From: Solicoccozyma terricola
Lineage: Eukaryota > Basidiomycota > Tremellomycetes > Filobasidiales > Piskurozymaceae
DNA length: 64,000 nucleotides
Assembly: GCA_001600875.1 (NCBI GenBank)
Contig: BCLD01000016.1
Coordinates: forward strand, 1 to 64,000
Reading direction: 5' to 3'
Made by a program: the position numbers and the translations under genes. Within the stretch, counting starts at the first letter, position 1; every line of letters starts with the position of its first letter. Positions 9,386-21,581 of the stretch are shown in pieces. The notes beneath the pieces were generated by a model. The model made no database searches. It was not told the origin of the DNA and was given only the letters and a program-made list of their open reading frames with translations.

Positions 9386-10042
9386 TGTAACGAATCAAGG
9401 GGATTCCCCACCAAGTCGACGCAGCTCGAACCTCGCGACTCAGCTCGAACCTCATTTGGCATTACCGACCCGTTAATGCCAGACTGTCAACGCCAGACCG
9501 GCAATGCCGACGCGGCATTAACGACGCGGAGATGCCGGACCTGCAACTCCACCCCGTGATTCCCACACCGTCAATAATGCCCTGGCTTCGCCCGACCATA
9601 TCGACTCCCTTTTTGCCACTTTCCCTTGTCTCCAAAGCCATATATAAAGCGACCATTCTCGAGGCTGTTTGTCCCCTCTCTTTCTCTTTTCACCCTGTAA
9701 TCAGCGAGACATAGCTATCTATACCTATACCTCTATTCTCGCGTTCGACCATTACAGTCGACTCCATCGGACTAGCTATCCGAGTCGCTCTACTCCAACA
9801 CTAGTCTATTATATCGTCGGCATATCAAGGCAAGGTCTGAAACCAACATTCGCAGGACCACGCATATTAGTCATAGCCGATCCAACGAGAGTTACTTAGG
9901 TCGACGTCGTCGACCAGGGGTACTACCCATCGGATAGGATCAGCCCACGACACCTAGACCCCATGAATGCTGACCAATATCGAATAGAGAGTCAAGTGAC
10001 TCGTCTATCCTCGGGTGTGACGATCGTCGTTAGATCGTTACA
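9386..10042 (+). repeat. Solitary LTR of a second retrotransposon family
   Basis: 657 bp with perfect 8-bp inverted ends, TGTAACGA at 9386 and TCGTTACA ending at 10042. A TATA box TATATAAAG lies at 9641-9649 and is followed by pyrimidine-rich leader sequence, which sets the plus orientation. Flanking five-base sequences (cctag left, cacga right) differ, so there is no target-site duplication, and no internal retrotransposon genes adjoin it. A small GC-rich palindromic cluster based on GGCATTA/TAATGCC lies at 9458-9525. Its ends differ from those of the LTR at 2089-2670, so it is another family. Confidence 0.7.
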
Positions 10043-10674
10043 CACGACAGAGTCAGCAACAGATAAGATGATGAGATCAGCTTCCTCATCTTTCTTGCTG
10101 CATTCTTTTCAAACCAAACAGGAGAGCCATCTTTAATCCCCTTGATTGTCAACTGTTTGTGAGTAACAGTTTCCTTCAGGACTTGCTGAAGCTGCCAAAG
10201 TCTTTCGTCGGAATTTGGTTTCCCTTTAGCTTTGACAGAAGTGTCATGGTCTGAGTGGAGATGGTGAGCAGTAGATAAAATAAGGCGAGCAACCCCAAAC
10301 TCACATCTTGCCCGAGTCAACTTGTTCTCCTCATGAGTTTTCTTTGCCAGTCGCCTTAGCCCTAGGATGGCTCTCAAATGACTGACAAGCTGTGCTCTAG
10401 CCTCTTGGATAACCTTCCTGAGACCCAGCCTAGCAATCTCATCCTCGACTTCCCTTGCCACTGCCTCACACCTGTCCCTTGTCCAGGCTTCTTCCAGGTG
10501 CTTAGAGACCACAGTCTCAGCCACCAAGACAGCGTCTGCAATCAGGTAGGATAACCTCCAGACATACTGCTGGTTGAGTGTTTGATAGTTGTAATAACCA
10601 CTGTCAAGGTTCCCGATAGTTGTAATAACCACTGTCAAGGTTCCCGATGACAATGGCCCAACTACCAACTTCAT
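10043..10674 (-). pseudogene. Hypothetical helical exon, possibly the last exon of a decayed locus
   Basis: A minus-strand frame encodes an acidic and basic alpha-helical stretch without membrane segments (AEDA-rich helices, then GSPVWFEKNAARKMRKL) and runs into the solo LTR, whose sequence supplies the final residues and stop. The N-terminal side is interrupted by a tandem 31-bp duplication. No family was recognised. The LTR probably cut the true 3' end. Confidence 0.35.
10584..10645. repeat. 31-bp tandem duplication
   Basis: Two identical copies of gatagttgtaataaccactg plus the next 11 bases start at 10584 and 10615. The copies are perfect, which suggests a recent duplication or a copy-number variable site. 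Confidence 0.9.
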
Positions 10675-10810
10675 AGGAGCAAACTAGGATGCACCCAACG
10701 TGAACAGCAATCCAATCCAACTCTGCTTGGTCTTCCCATCGCTCTGGGATTGGGATGCCTCCGAATGGGGGCAATGGCAAGGTGTCACCTTCAGGCTTGT
10801 GTAATGGTTA

Positions 10811-11616
10811 TTAACCATTACCACCTATCCTTGCCCTTAAGATGCGTAGTAGTTGAAGACCATTAAGAGAATGGTCATGTAGCCTTTTGGTTAAGTGTGC
10901 GGGTGTAAATTCAACAACATTCCCGTGACAGCTTGACCGGCTTCCTGTCACACATGCCATCTCCATCCTCAGATGGAGGTACTCTCCTTTCCACCCATTC
11001 TGGACAAGGAAAGAGTAGGAGGAGGACTCAACTTCGAGAAAGTCTGGATGATTCAGATGATCAGGCAAGATCATGCGGCCGGCCTTGAACATTTGGTAGA
11101 CCTGATACAAGAGGAACACTTGAGGAGCCACCCACCTAGCAATTGCTGTCTTGATCTTCAGGGTCGGGAAGAGCGACTGCTATACGTGGACGAAATTGAC
11201 TGTCGAGACCCAGTTGCGTACGAGTTTCAGAGCCTGTCGGCTGAGGAGGATCTTGTTTGGTATCTGAGGGAGGGACACCGCCCACCCAGCCATACTCCTT
11301 GAGGAGAGAATATGAGGGCACCAGGATGTCAAGGAACTCCAGGTTGTTGAGTTGATCTGGAAGAACCATCTGCCCATCCCTGAACATCTTGTAAACCTGA
11401 ACAATAGCACCATCAGCAAGCGTTTCATCCAAAGAGCAAAGAACTCACCTTTGAAGACCTTGTTTCGATGAAGCATGGTTGGATCTTCTGCAGATAATGG
11501 GCAAGGAAGATTCTTGCAATTTCGACAAACCAATGACTGGAAGGGTGCCAATGACCACATACGAGGGACAAAGAATCAGTATAGAGAACTTTAGATGAAG
11601 AAGACTGAGTGGTCAC
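10811..11616 (-). pseudogene. Duplicated exon pair of the decayed minus-strand locus
   Basis: Two minus-strand exons share a segment: VYKMFRDGQMVLPDQLNN (about 11405-11345) and VYQMFKAGRMILPDHLNH (about 11105-11045), each followed by a serine/tyrosine phrase and NGWKG or YGWVG. Both start right after a CAG acceptor, and the upper one is preceded by a good GTGAGT donor at about 11450 that joins in phase to an upstream exon ending ETRSSK. This is a tandem exon duplication. Many stops between the pieces and no complete gene were found. The family is unknown. Confidence 0.45.
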
Positions 11617-12238
11617 TCTGTAAGGATACGACCTTTCTCAGGCCCGAATCCTCACCGTTCCGCGGATTCTCCACCGATCCTCCATCCACGGTGCTCAAGG
11701 CTCTGAACATTCGGGCATACGACGAACATCAGGCCCGACCTTCTTGCCGATGGATGGACGTAGTCACCGATGGAAGGACTTAGCCATATCATCGCCGATG
11801 GATGGACTTCGCCAGATTAACGCCATCGTCGCTGCGCTCGCCGATTGGCTGTTCGGGCAAACACCTGATGGCAGGCCTGTTCTTTCTTTCTCTCTTTTCT
11901 TTCTTTCTGAGTATCTTGCCGATACGAACATGTACATATATGGGAGCCCTGCCCTCCGGCAGATGGCTTTCCCTTTTTCCTCACCTTGTATTGGAGAGAC
12001 ATCCTCGCGACCTATACAATGTCTGCGCACCTTCATCGATCGGCCCTTGGATTAGCTACCCACTTTAGGCCCTCGAATTCTCTGGCCACCTGACATCAGG
12101 CCCGATCTATCTCTTTACTTCACCGTTCTTGACGACTGGATCTGAATCCCACAGCGAGGGCCCTAATATTCGTCACCTGCCGATCTTTCTTTTATCCCCG
12201 GTCACCAAGACTTCCCAAAAGATCCGCACCTGACACAC

Positions 12239-12835
12239 TCACACAATAACAATGCACCAAAAGTCAACAAATGGTCCATGGATTGTGGTGATCTCGTCAA
12301 GATCATCAGTTCCAGTAGAAACATCCAGTCTCTGAGGAATTCCACAAATAGCATTCTTCATCCAGCAATACACCTGTGGAGATGCTCCTGCCATATCACT
12401 GTGCCAGTGACTGGCCCCACTGGAGGGATGGTATTTATTCAACCTGGGTCCTCGGATATGGAGATAGCAAGCCAAGCTGCCACTCACCTTTGCTTCGATG
12501 CCGGAGCATCTTTTGCAACAACCACAGACAGTGATCCACCGGTTGCTAACCTGCTGACATCCCCATGGATGGTCGAAGAGTTGCGGATTGCATGAGCGAT
12601 GGCTGTTTCAGAGAAGAGCTTTTGAGACTTTTGCACTTCTTTGCCAAGTCTACGATAGACATCTTCAGCCAAGATTCCCCGCTCAAAGGCCCATAATCGA
12701 AACTCACTGCTTGTAGGTATCCCTCTCATCATACAGACGTTGCTCCGCCCACTCAAGGAATGCAGGATTCTGATCAAACTTGAACTGCGGGAAGCCAGCC
12801 TCTGCAACAAAGTCCCGTACCTGATTGATTCGAAT
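12239..12835 (-). pseudogene. Upstream exons of the decayed minus-strand locus
   Basis: Minus-strand exons with clear splice sites: one (about 12832-12716) encodes VRDFVAEAGFPQF and YDERDTYK with donor GTGAGT; the next carries DVYRRLGKEVQKSQKLF and ends at another GTGAGT near 12487; a third starts after CAG near 12400 (VYCWMKNAICGIPQR) and ends at GTGAGT near 12249. The introns at both ends (about 12160-12248 and 12855-12940) are similar to each other over about 75 bp, so exon-plus-intron units were duplicated. No homologue was recognised. Confidence 0.4.
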
Positions 12836-12925
12836 TTGATCCGTTAGTCTACGGCCGAGGGCCCTATCATCAGTCACCTGCAGATCATTTTCTTTTTTTT
12901 TCGGTCATCAAGATCCACCGGAAGA

Positions 12926-13144
12926 TCGGCACCTGACAATCTCAACCCATACTATCTAGCTGAACAAGTCGATAAGCTTATATCCTTTCAGTGCCAGGTC
13001 GAATTCCGCTACACAGTATATTTTCCTGGAAACAGGGTATATCTACATGGGGAGTTTGACGACTTCATAGAGGATGCTGTGGGTTTGCTTTCTTACTTCA
13101 GGGAAAGAAGGTCGGGGAATGGTATGGCTTATGGGTCCGTTTAG
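12926..13144 (+). pseudogene. Fragment of the same unrecognised protein family (copy 2)
   Basis: A plus-strand frame encodes SAPDNLNPYYLAEQVDKLIS, then QCQVEFRYTVYFPGNRVYLH and an acidic end, finishing at TAG 13142-13144. It matches the frame at 2676-2867 over about 35 residues. It lies opposite the intron of the minus-strand locus. No start codon or acceptor was clearly placed, so it is treated as a fragment. Confidence 0.45.
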
Positions 13145-13533
13145 AGCGAAAGTATTCAATCCGATGTAAAGCCTTCAGGGGTAATGGTCTTATAGAAAGA
13201 GACTCTATCGCATATACATGTACTACCATCATATCGATCATCAGAGTGTAGAGAATACATGTTGCCCTAGAAACGAATTGAACGCGGAATGTGGTTGGGT
13301 TGAGGCCATTGTCGGGATGGGTACAGTGGAGAGGGGGGGGACATTCTATGACGGGGTTTCCTTCGCCAATTCCGTACAACTCCGGTCGCATGAACTGCGG
13401 CCGGAGGTCCCCTTGTCGAAGTGCGACATGGCTGCCTCATCCGCCTGCCATGAGACTTGCCCCCCGAGCTCCGCTCGAATGTACCGTACCAGAACCGCTG
13501 GGGTTTCTTGCGCTAAAAGAACCCGAACGGCTT

Positions 13534-16206
13534 TCACGTAGACGACGCAGCATTTATCTGACTGGAAGGCACATCAAGTCCGACACCGAGCTGTCCAACT
13601 GTCATCCACCAATGATCGAAATCGGCTGCGTCTAATCCGTTGAGAGGCGAGCCCGCTCGCGTCGGGACAGTCCAGGCGGAAGCGTCGAAGAAATTTTCAT
13701 CAATCTGAGTGTTGCCGGAGTGCAGTCCTTCAAGTGGTATTAGGTCATTCGATGAGTCACCGTAAGTGGATAGCTGCTGCCACGCAGAAGTCAGCTTTCG
13801 GATGCAACGGGTAGCGGGAGGGCAGGGGGCTCTGCGCATTGCTTACATGCTGGTTGGCGTGCCCCACTCTTCCAGCATATTGTACGGCAGTAGGATCGGC
13901 AAATCCAGGATCATGCGATGTCAGGGAACGAAGCCACTCTTTGGTTACCGCCTCCGACCGTTCGATGTCCTTGCTGAAAGGATTGTCCTTTGCTTTGAGC
14001 CACATTTGCTGTACGAAAAAGTCCTTGCAACGGATGGGAGGCATAGCACCGTTCTGGGAGCCCCGCCATGAGTCGGGGTTGTCAGCGTTGAGCGAAGTGA
14101 AAGTTGACGGAGCAGATTGCAAGTTAAGCGAGTGCGCCCTACGACTAAGCATTTCACGCATACTAGGTGTCTGGAGCGTGGCCGTGAAGCATTGGTGAGA
14201 TGTATGGCGACTTGAGATAAGAGAAGGGATACTAACGATGATGCGAACCATTGGGAAGATACGTTCGGTTCGTTCTACGACTTTAAGAACAGTCCCCAGT
14301 CTGTCAAGGATGTTCCGAGTCGTGCTGGAGTCGAGGCTAGTTGTCATGGCATCGACTTGAATGCGGATCGAATCATGTGCAATGAGCGCCAAGCAGGGAT
14401 CCACGAACTTAAAGTCCTCGAAGAGGTCGTCTGTCAAGACAAGCATGTCACTTATGGCCTCGGCGTGAGTCACGGCCTCGCTTCGAGCCCATGCCGCCCA
14501 AGTCTCCTGTACGACATCGAATTGAGTGTTCATCTCTGCCTGTCGAATCCCCGTTTCGAAAAGATCACAGTGGCATTGTCGATACCAGGCATGGAGAGCG
14601 ACAAATACGCTGAGTTGCGAAGAGGCGTGTCGGCTTTGCATGGTCTCGGTTGACAGCTGGAGCTCCTGAGGTAAATTTCGCAACCACATGTGAAGCCGTC
14701 CCATTCTGGTGTTGAATGCCGACGTTGAATCCCATGGCTTGTCTAATTGCAGATCTGCTTGCTTGTCATATCTGAGTAAGCAGAGTAAGAGTGAGGTGCA
14801 TTCTGTCAGTATGACAAGAGACCTTGAGCTCACTTGAGTATCGCCCTTCGCAGATTCATGATCTTGACGTAGTGGCTGATGAGACCGCCCTTCTCTTTCA
14901 ACCCTTGGCCAAATGTTGCCCCTACGTCACTGTCCAAATCATCGCCCAAATGCTCAGTCTGACACGGTATTTGCAGCAAAAAGTTCCTCTCGGTGCAGGG
15001 TAGCTGCAGGTTGACGAGATCGTCAGGTCCGAAAAGTGTGTTGTTGGGCGATCCGTCCGATAACAGACTATCCAGGCAGAACAAAGACCACATCACGCGA
15101 CGTCGGGCCTCTTGGTCCGCCCATATCATAGAGCTGACATTGGGATCGGCATCTATCCTCATCGCCCTTCCCATGCGTGTTGCTAACCCCAGGAGGAACC
15201 AAGCGCTGGCAAACCGCCCGTCCAGCAGGTCGTCATACACGAATCTCACCAGGCTCGAGACATTGGCCATTTTACCGGCATCCATTTCCTCGATTAGCCT
15301 GGTCCAGGCCCCTGCTCTCAATGCTGCAGCTTTCTTCGTAGCTTCCTCTTGATCATCGTAAACGAATCGCGCGGCTGCCGCGCAGATCGACCAAAGCAAT
15401 ACCGGCCGTATGAGTCCTGATCGAAGATCTCGATGGAGCAAGCCTCGATGGACGAAAGAATTGCACTGGATTTGATGAACGTTTTTGAAGTACGCCTCGA
15501 GGTAGCGGTTCAACTCCTCCCCTTGCGGCAGCATGTCGAAACTGCGAGAGACAAAGATACATACGTGAGTTGAGTAGGCAAGGGCACAATCCCCTCCAAC
15601 TTACCCCTGTGAAGTTTCAGCTGGCGTATGGAGTCGCATCGACGTGGACATCCTGGAAGAGCCCGCTATTGAATAGGGAATGGGGTCGACTGGGTGCCGC
15701 ATGGGTGGGTCGTATTCGCAAGGCTGTTGTAGCCGAATGCACCTGGAGCAACTAGGCTTTCCCCGATCGCATTTGGCTTTGACTGTGCGACAACGACGGC
15801 ACACAGAGCCTCGCGAGCCGCCGACTGTGATGTCACCGAGCGTCAGATATATGTCTTCGGCTGGGCTGCATGCCTGCCTGCCCACCCATAGCCGGATTAT
15901 ACACCATGTGCGGGTCCTTCTTTTCCCCCCAAACGCACTCAATGTGCATGCGCCGGCATGATGAGCAAACAACGGGTTCCTCATCGCACTTGACCTGTGC
16001 ATTCACGGTGTCCAGCACTCCTCAAATGACCTCAACTAAGCCTTTAAGCGTACATACCCTGCGTGATCGACAAGTGAGACAACCTGTGAAGGAAATTACT
16101 TGTGTTATGACACCAAAAGCAGACCATCAGGAGGGGCTCGGTCGTTTAGCTAACCTGTCCGCGAGCGATTGATTGGCCCAGTCCTGTGTTCGGTCCCCGG
16201 AGACAT
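13534..16206 (-). CDS. Fungal transcription factor with two Zn2Cys6 clusters
   Basis: Seven exons (16206-16155, 16083-16058, 15994-15886, 15824-15605, 15541-14834, 14771-13847, 13776-13534) give 760 residues in frame. The start MSPGTEHR was chosen because it splices directly to GCLTCRSRRVKCDEEP. The first cluster is C-x2-C-x6-C-x6-C-x2-C-x6-C at residues 19-46. A second full cluster, CRRCRTVKAKCDRGKPSCSR, follows about 25 residues later. A fungal_trans middle homology region occupies roughly residues 170-420. A 66-nt stretch inside exon 6 (GTTAGT...CCAG near 14237-14172) could be one more in-frame intron. It faces away from the DUF1275 gene and sits beside the sulfatase, transporter and rhodopsin genes, which are candidate targets by position only. 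Confidence 0.88.
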
Positions 16207-17248
16207 CGTAGGACCCAGGCGAATGACGATACCGATAACTGGGTTGCCATCGCTTGTTTGGTCGGGGGCTCCTCCCACTTGTGGTCATTGATGACGTGGC
16301 GGTTACGTCGGACAAGCGCCCGCCAAATAACTGGACGCGGTTTTGGCAAGAATTGAGGATTGAAACATACTAAAACTACTAAATCATTTGTGTCAACCTG
16401 TCGGCCTGACCTGTGTTTTCTGCTTGCAATGGATGGGTACTTTCACGCTAAAGTTGTGGGACTGTCATAAGGAACGGGATTGGTGGTCATTATGGGTATA
16501 TGGGTGCAAGAGAGAAGGATGATTCATGTCTTGTCGTGATAGAGGATGTTGAGGAAGGAAGGATCGCCTCATATTCATTCCATGTCCCCATCAATCAAAC
16601 CAGCATGCTGGGAGACACCGAGATATTGCGGGGTTCAACATTTTTCCAGGAAATGCATCGACCTTCCTGGCACTTGCGAGGCATACCTCACCAAGAACTC
16701 TGGATTTCTGCTTCTTCAGTGGCGTGTAGAGTCAGTTAGACTACAATCGGTCTAAGCGATACGAGCACATCCTGATTGCTTCGTGCCACTTCCCCAGAAT
16801 GACTGATGCAATAACCTGAGGTGAAGCAGTTCGCTGGATGAAAGAAAAGCGTCGCCTTCCCTAATCTGAGGAGATATTTCCACGATGTACCGGGGTGCAA
16901 CCATTAATGAAGGGGGAGGTAACGGCGAGGGGTTGAAGCCAAACACAGACTGTCGCATCACCTTCCAATCGTTTTCGGCGCTGTGTGCTCCCCAACAGGG
17001 CATTCCTAACGTTCCGAATCCACGATTTCCCACATCCACCATTATGATATGCTGCCTTACAGAAGCTGAAGACGGAAAGAGCAAGATGCTCAAAAACGAT
17101 CTTCACGGTAAGGTCAAGTTCCAGTGGCATACTACGGTTGGTGAGGCTGGACGGTATGCATATAGAACATATCTGTCGTGCGTAGCTTAGGGTAGGTCGT
17201 TGCTGTCCGACCAAAGCATCGATACCGCAGAGGCACAGCGCCTCTACA

Positions 17249-18285
17249 TCAAGCTACAAGAATGAGGATCGCCATCAGTAGTTTGGCACTGATGGCGAAT
17301 AATACAGTCGGAGCGGTTCCTTGATACCGATGTAGAGCAGCACCGCAAAACGAGCCTGATATGATGGAAAAGACATATAGGGCTCGCCGATTGCGGCTGG
17401 CTGCCTCGTGATCTGACCACCGTCGAAACAGATTACGGTCCGTCACAAAGTCGACCAAAGGGGATGACAACATTGCCGTCGGGATTTCTGGGCAATCGAC
17501 ATGTCGAGCCTGCATGACAGTCGGTCAAGAAGAAATCGCGTGAGCTTCTTGAGCAATATACCCAAAAATAAAACACTTGCGCACTGACCATTGCAACCTG
17601 TATGCCGGCAGAACAAGCAAGCGCCATCATAACGACCCAATTGTGCGGGCCTATGATAAAGTCTGGGTGTAAATAACTTGTGATGGCAATGGCGGACAAA
17701 AAAACTAGCTGAAGGAAACAGGATAGAAGGAGCCACCATCGAACGCGATCGCCTGCAATACGACAAGAGATTATCAGGACGGGACGACAATGTGAGTCAG
17801 AGTCGCGAACAACCTCACCCGCAGCGTGTCCAACATGTCCAGCAATGAACGACGAAACTACAAAGCTAGCCAGAGAGGTCCCTGTGAGCTCCAGCGTAAC
17901 CTGAACAGTGTCCAATGCTGCTAAAGTCAGCAATATCGTGTTGCTTCCACAAGTCCGATGATACGCTTCCGTCAGGTCGGTGGGCATCTCTCAATACGAT
18001 GTTGACTACGCCACTAACGCACCCTGTCTGATTGCTAGCAAATGTTCTGAAATCGGCATAGGTGGTTGCGTCGAGGACCCTGAAAGAGCGAAAGAATCAA
18101 TTCCCAGAAATAATCGGACAGTCAATCGGAACGTGACGTATTTACCCTGTTGCAAAGGCTTGAAGGTAGAGTGGTAATCTCAGTTTCGCTGGCGGTACCG
18201 TAGTGATGAAGTGGTCCCGTAGTGCAGCGCTGGTGTATCGTTTTCGAACCTTTTGCTCGACAGACGTGAAGGCCTGGGAACTCAT
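17249..18285 (-). CDS. DUF1275 (YoaK-type) membrane protein
   Basis: Exons 18285-18146, 18079-18019, 17900-17819, 17752-17589 and 17509-17249 encode 235 residues. Signatures include VLDATTYADFRTFASNQTG across the second exon and LACSAGIQVAMARHVDCPEI, which is formed only after splicing, with IPTAMLSSPLVDF and a terminal pair of membrane helices. About six membrane segments are expected. DUF1275 proteins are small integral membrane proteins of unknown substrate, common near metabolic genes in fungi and bacteria. The start MSSQAF is the first good ATG, but the frame stays open upstream and joins through a valid 63-nt intron to an ankyrin-like exon (see 18444-18665), so the gene may be longer. 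Confidence 0.85.
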
Positions 18286-18443
18286 GGTGACATGCGGACA
18301 GGGAGAATCGACCAGTGATGGATCTGCATGGCTCCCTTCGGTATTGTACTCGTTGTGTCGCCAGGGTTCAGTTGTTTGCCCTGCAAAAAGGCACGAGTCG
18401 GGTCAGAACCCAAAAGCGTCCCTGATGGGGAGCCTACGCTTAC

Positions 18444-18665
18444 CCATGTTTGCAATAAATGAGACTACTTCAAGACTGGCAGCGTGCAGCGCGAGGTGGG
18501 ATGGGGTCAACCGGTGCTCAGTGAGATGTTGCAGACCCTGTAGTCCACCCGTGTTTGCCGCAACCGTTTGCAGATGATGAAAAACGACACCTTCAGCGGG
18601 CCAAGAACGATTATATTCACCAGGCCGGTGGGAACCGACATTTGCTTCAATGCAAGGTCATGCCT
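18444..18665 (-). CDS. Ankyrin-like exon, possible 5' part of the DUF1275 gene
   Basis: Minus-strand frame with HLTEHRLTPSHLALHAASLE and VVSFIANMG, the helix-turn-helix pattern of an ankyrin repeat. It ends at donor GTAAGC (18443), and the acceptor at 18381-18383 restores a frame that continues without stop into MSSQAF of the DUF1275 gene. It could be the 3' end of a separate gene lost by decay or the start of an ankyrin-DUF1275 fusion. The upstream limit is uncertain. Confidence 0.4.
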
Positions 18666-19162
18666 ATTCCGCAATGCTCGACTTGTGGCGGCCTCGGCGT
18701 GGAGGCGACGGTGTCGACTTTCGGAGCTCGGGGCGAGGGGAGCGAGAACGAGAACGACCCACCCGACGCCGACAACGGAATAACGATCTGGAAACCCTAA
18801 GATCATTGCGGGGCCTATCAACTTGGTGCAGCTTGATGCCCTAGTTTCGCCAGTTCTGACACTTGCCGAACAACCGCTCCGGATACTCGTACAGCTCGAG
18901 CCCAACACTGGATGAGGACAGGAGCGAGTCGTTCCGACCACACCTCCGAGGGCGGTTTCGCCGCTCTCTCACGTACGTGCGCTCGCAGGTAATCGACGTC
19001 CTACCAACCGAGCCTTCAGACTGAGAAGTATATTTTTCTATAAAGGCCTGCAGGGCCTTTGAACGCACACAGAGATTTGGCGATCTTGCCTCTCAAACTG
19101 TACAACCAGCCAAATCCAGCCACCCGGCATACCCACATCGAAACACCACACTCTCAAGCGCA

Positions 19163-20846
19163 ATGACTCGAGCCAACACTCGTCCAAACATCCTATTCAT
19201 CATGGCAGATGACCATGCCTCCAAGGCCATCAGCTGCTACGGTGCAGGCATCAATCATACTCCCAATCTGGATCGCATTGCCCAGGAAGGTATGCTGTTC
19301 AACCATTGCTACGTAACCAACTCGATCTGCACGCCTAGTAGGGCTACCATAATCACCGGTATGCACAATCACGTCAACGGGGTGCTCACGCTAGATGGCA
19401 AGCTTAACAAGCATCTCCCGAACGTCGCCAAACACCTTCGTTCGCACGGCTATCAAACAGCCATGGTAGGCAAGTGGCACTTGGGAGAAGGCGACGCGCA
19501 CGAGCCGACCGGATTCGACTACTGGGATGTCGTCCCAGGTCAAGGAAAATACTATGACCCCGAATTCATCAGTTCAGCTGGCAAGGCGCGGGTATCAGGG
19601 TACGCTACCGATATCATCACCGACAAGTGCATTGACTTTATCCAAAATCGAGACGAGAACAAGCCGTTCTTTATGATGTGTCATCACAAAGCTCCCCATC
19701 GTTCGTGGGAGTTCGACCCAAAGCACAAGGATCTTTACAAGGAATCAGTCAAGCTTCCAGATACCTTCAGCGACGACTACAAGAACCGCGCCAAGGCAGC
19801 AGCTGCCGCCAAGATGCGAGTTGAATGCGACATGACCTACTCGGATCTGGGTCTGGTACAGCCAGAAGGTGGATCATCCATCGGTGAACTGGCAATTCCG
19901 GGCTTCGATATGTGGACCGAGCGAAAGGTTCCAATGCCGGAGGACGTCTCGAAGTTGAGCTTGATTGACAAGAATACTGGCGAAGTATTCACCTTCAAGA
20001 CACGGTCGGAGCTCTCAGAGTTCAAGTACCAGAGATACATGCAGCGCTACCTACGCTGCATCCAATCGATCGACGACAATGTGGGACGTCTGCTTGAGTA
20101 CCTCGATGAGCATGGACTCTCGGAAAATACCATGGTGATCTACACCTCCGATCAAGGTTTCTTTTTGGGTGAACATGGTTGGTTCGACAAGCGGTTCATG
20201 GTACGTCCGGCAACTCCTCGATTCCATTGAGTGTCAACAGCTGACGTGATCATCCTTTCTGTGGCAGTATGAGGAATCCTTCCAGATGCCATTCATGGTG
20301 CGCATGCCTAGTATCGTCCGCCCGGGTTCGGTGTGCAACGACATCATCACGAACGTCGACTTTGCCCCGACATGGCTTGAACTGGCAGGTATCCCCAAAC
20401 CTACTTACTACCAAGGCTACTCTTTCCTCGACTCGCTCGACAGCACTCGCTCACCACTTAAGGCCCAGCAAGTGGCCTACCACCGTTATTGGATGCATCG
20501 AGACGTCATCCACGATGCCTATGCACACTACGGCATCCGAGATCACCGACACAAGCTCATCTTCTGGTATAATGAGAGCTTTCAGTTGGAGGGCACGACA
20601 CATGGAGGCGAGGAGCAGGAATGGGAGTTGTTTGACTGCGAGAGGGATCCTCTCGAACTGTTCAATTGCTGGAACGAGGAAGGTTACCATGACGTGAGGG
20701 AGAAGATGGTCCGTCTGTTGGAGAGCAAGATGGCGGAGATTGGAGATGTGCCAGAGCACCCGCTAGGAGTACCTGCGGAGACCCTGGCCCAGATTTATTC
20801 CACTTCATACGGACTGGCATCTATAGCTCAAGAAAAGAACATTTGA
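19163..20846 (+). CDS. Sulfatase (arylsulfatase/choline-sulfatase superfamily)
   Basis: Two exons, 19163-20200 and 20268-20846, encode 538 residues. The start ATG is preceded by CGCA. Metal ligands D16 and D17 lie in ILFIMADDHAS. The sulfatase signature C56-T-P-S-R60 should carry the formylglycine made from cysteine. Further conserved elements are GKWHLG, HHKAPHR and TSDQGFFLGEHGWFDKRF, where Q stands for the usual N or H. The C-terminal part ends in a DUF4976-like block (WELFDCERDPLELFN). No signal peptide is visible, so a cytosolic enzyme acting on an imported sulfate ester is likely. Overall form is close to bacterial-type sulfatases; horizontal origin is possible but untested. It neighbours two sugar-type transporters and a Zn2Cys6 regulator. 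Confidence 0.93.
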
Positions 20847-21581
20847 AATAGATCTTTGTACGAATTATAGTGAATTGCGTGAGACCATCGCTCGAGAACA
20901 AACAAGCTCCAAGATCGGTGACAAGATCGATGAAAATCGGTGCAAGGTGCGGTTCTGGGCTGGTGCAGGTGGCATTTAACGCCTGGTCACCACATAAGTG
21001 TGGAAAATACCCGGTTCACAGCGTTGCAAAGCTAGGTCCACGGTGATCACCACATTTACGGAGCTTGGCTATACATGGTCCCGGCTACGAACGCTTCCAT
21101 GGATAATGTGAGAGCGGTGTTGCGTGTCGAGGCAAGCGCAAGGACACCTTCGTGCAAGCCGACCGGGGCACCTGATTTCGCCGTGGATGGAGATTTCACC
21201 GCGCGTTAGATAATGATGCGGGTCTTCGGTTCTCGTCTCGACATTCTCCGTTTGTTGACAATTATTTGCCGGGGCTTGAAAACGCCGACTCCCAGACGGA
21301 GCGACTCGCCGAGGTCGCCAACAGGCGAGATTCACGAACCTTGACGCTGTTCTCCACCAGCTCGCTTGTGTCTCCTTCTGATGGTTTTCCCCGCTCTGAT
21401 CGGCAGGGGATCCACCAAGAGGTGGCGATGCTATCTACATAAAGAGGAGGTCTCGAAAGCTACAAGTTCAGGCTCTTCCTGCTTTCTCAGATCGACACAG
21501 TTGGGCGCTTGCCATTCTCACCCAATATCCTTGCCCACCTGACAGCAATTGGCTTCGCTCCGCATTACCGACGGTTTCAGC

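Noticed and set aside
11621..12140. Possible third LTR starting TGTAAGGATACGACC with a TATA-like ACATATATGGG and CT-rich leader
   Set aside because: No matching inverted end (ATCCTTACA form) was found downstream, so the borders cannot be defined.
17433..17987. 184-codon frame as one exon starting MPTDLTEAYHR
   Set aside because: DUF1275 signatures are recovered only by splicing across it; the first part of this frame is intron.
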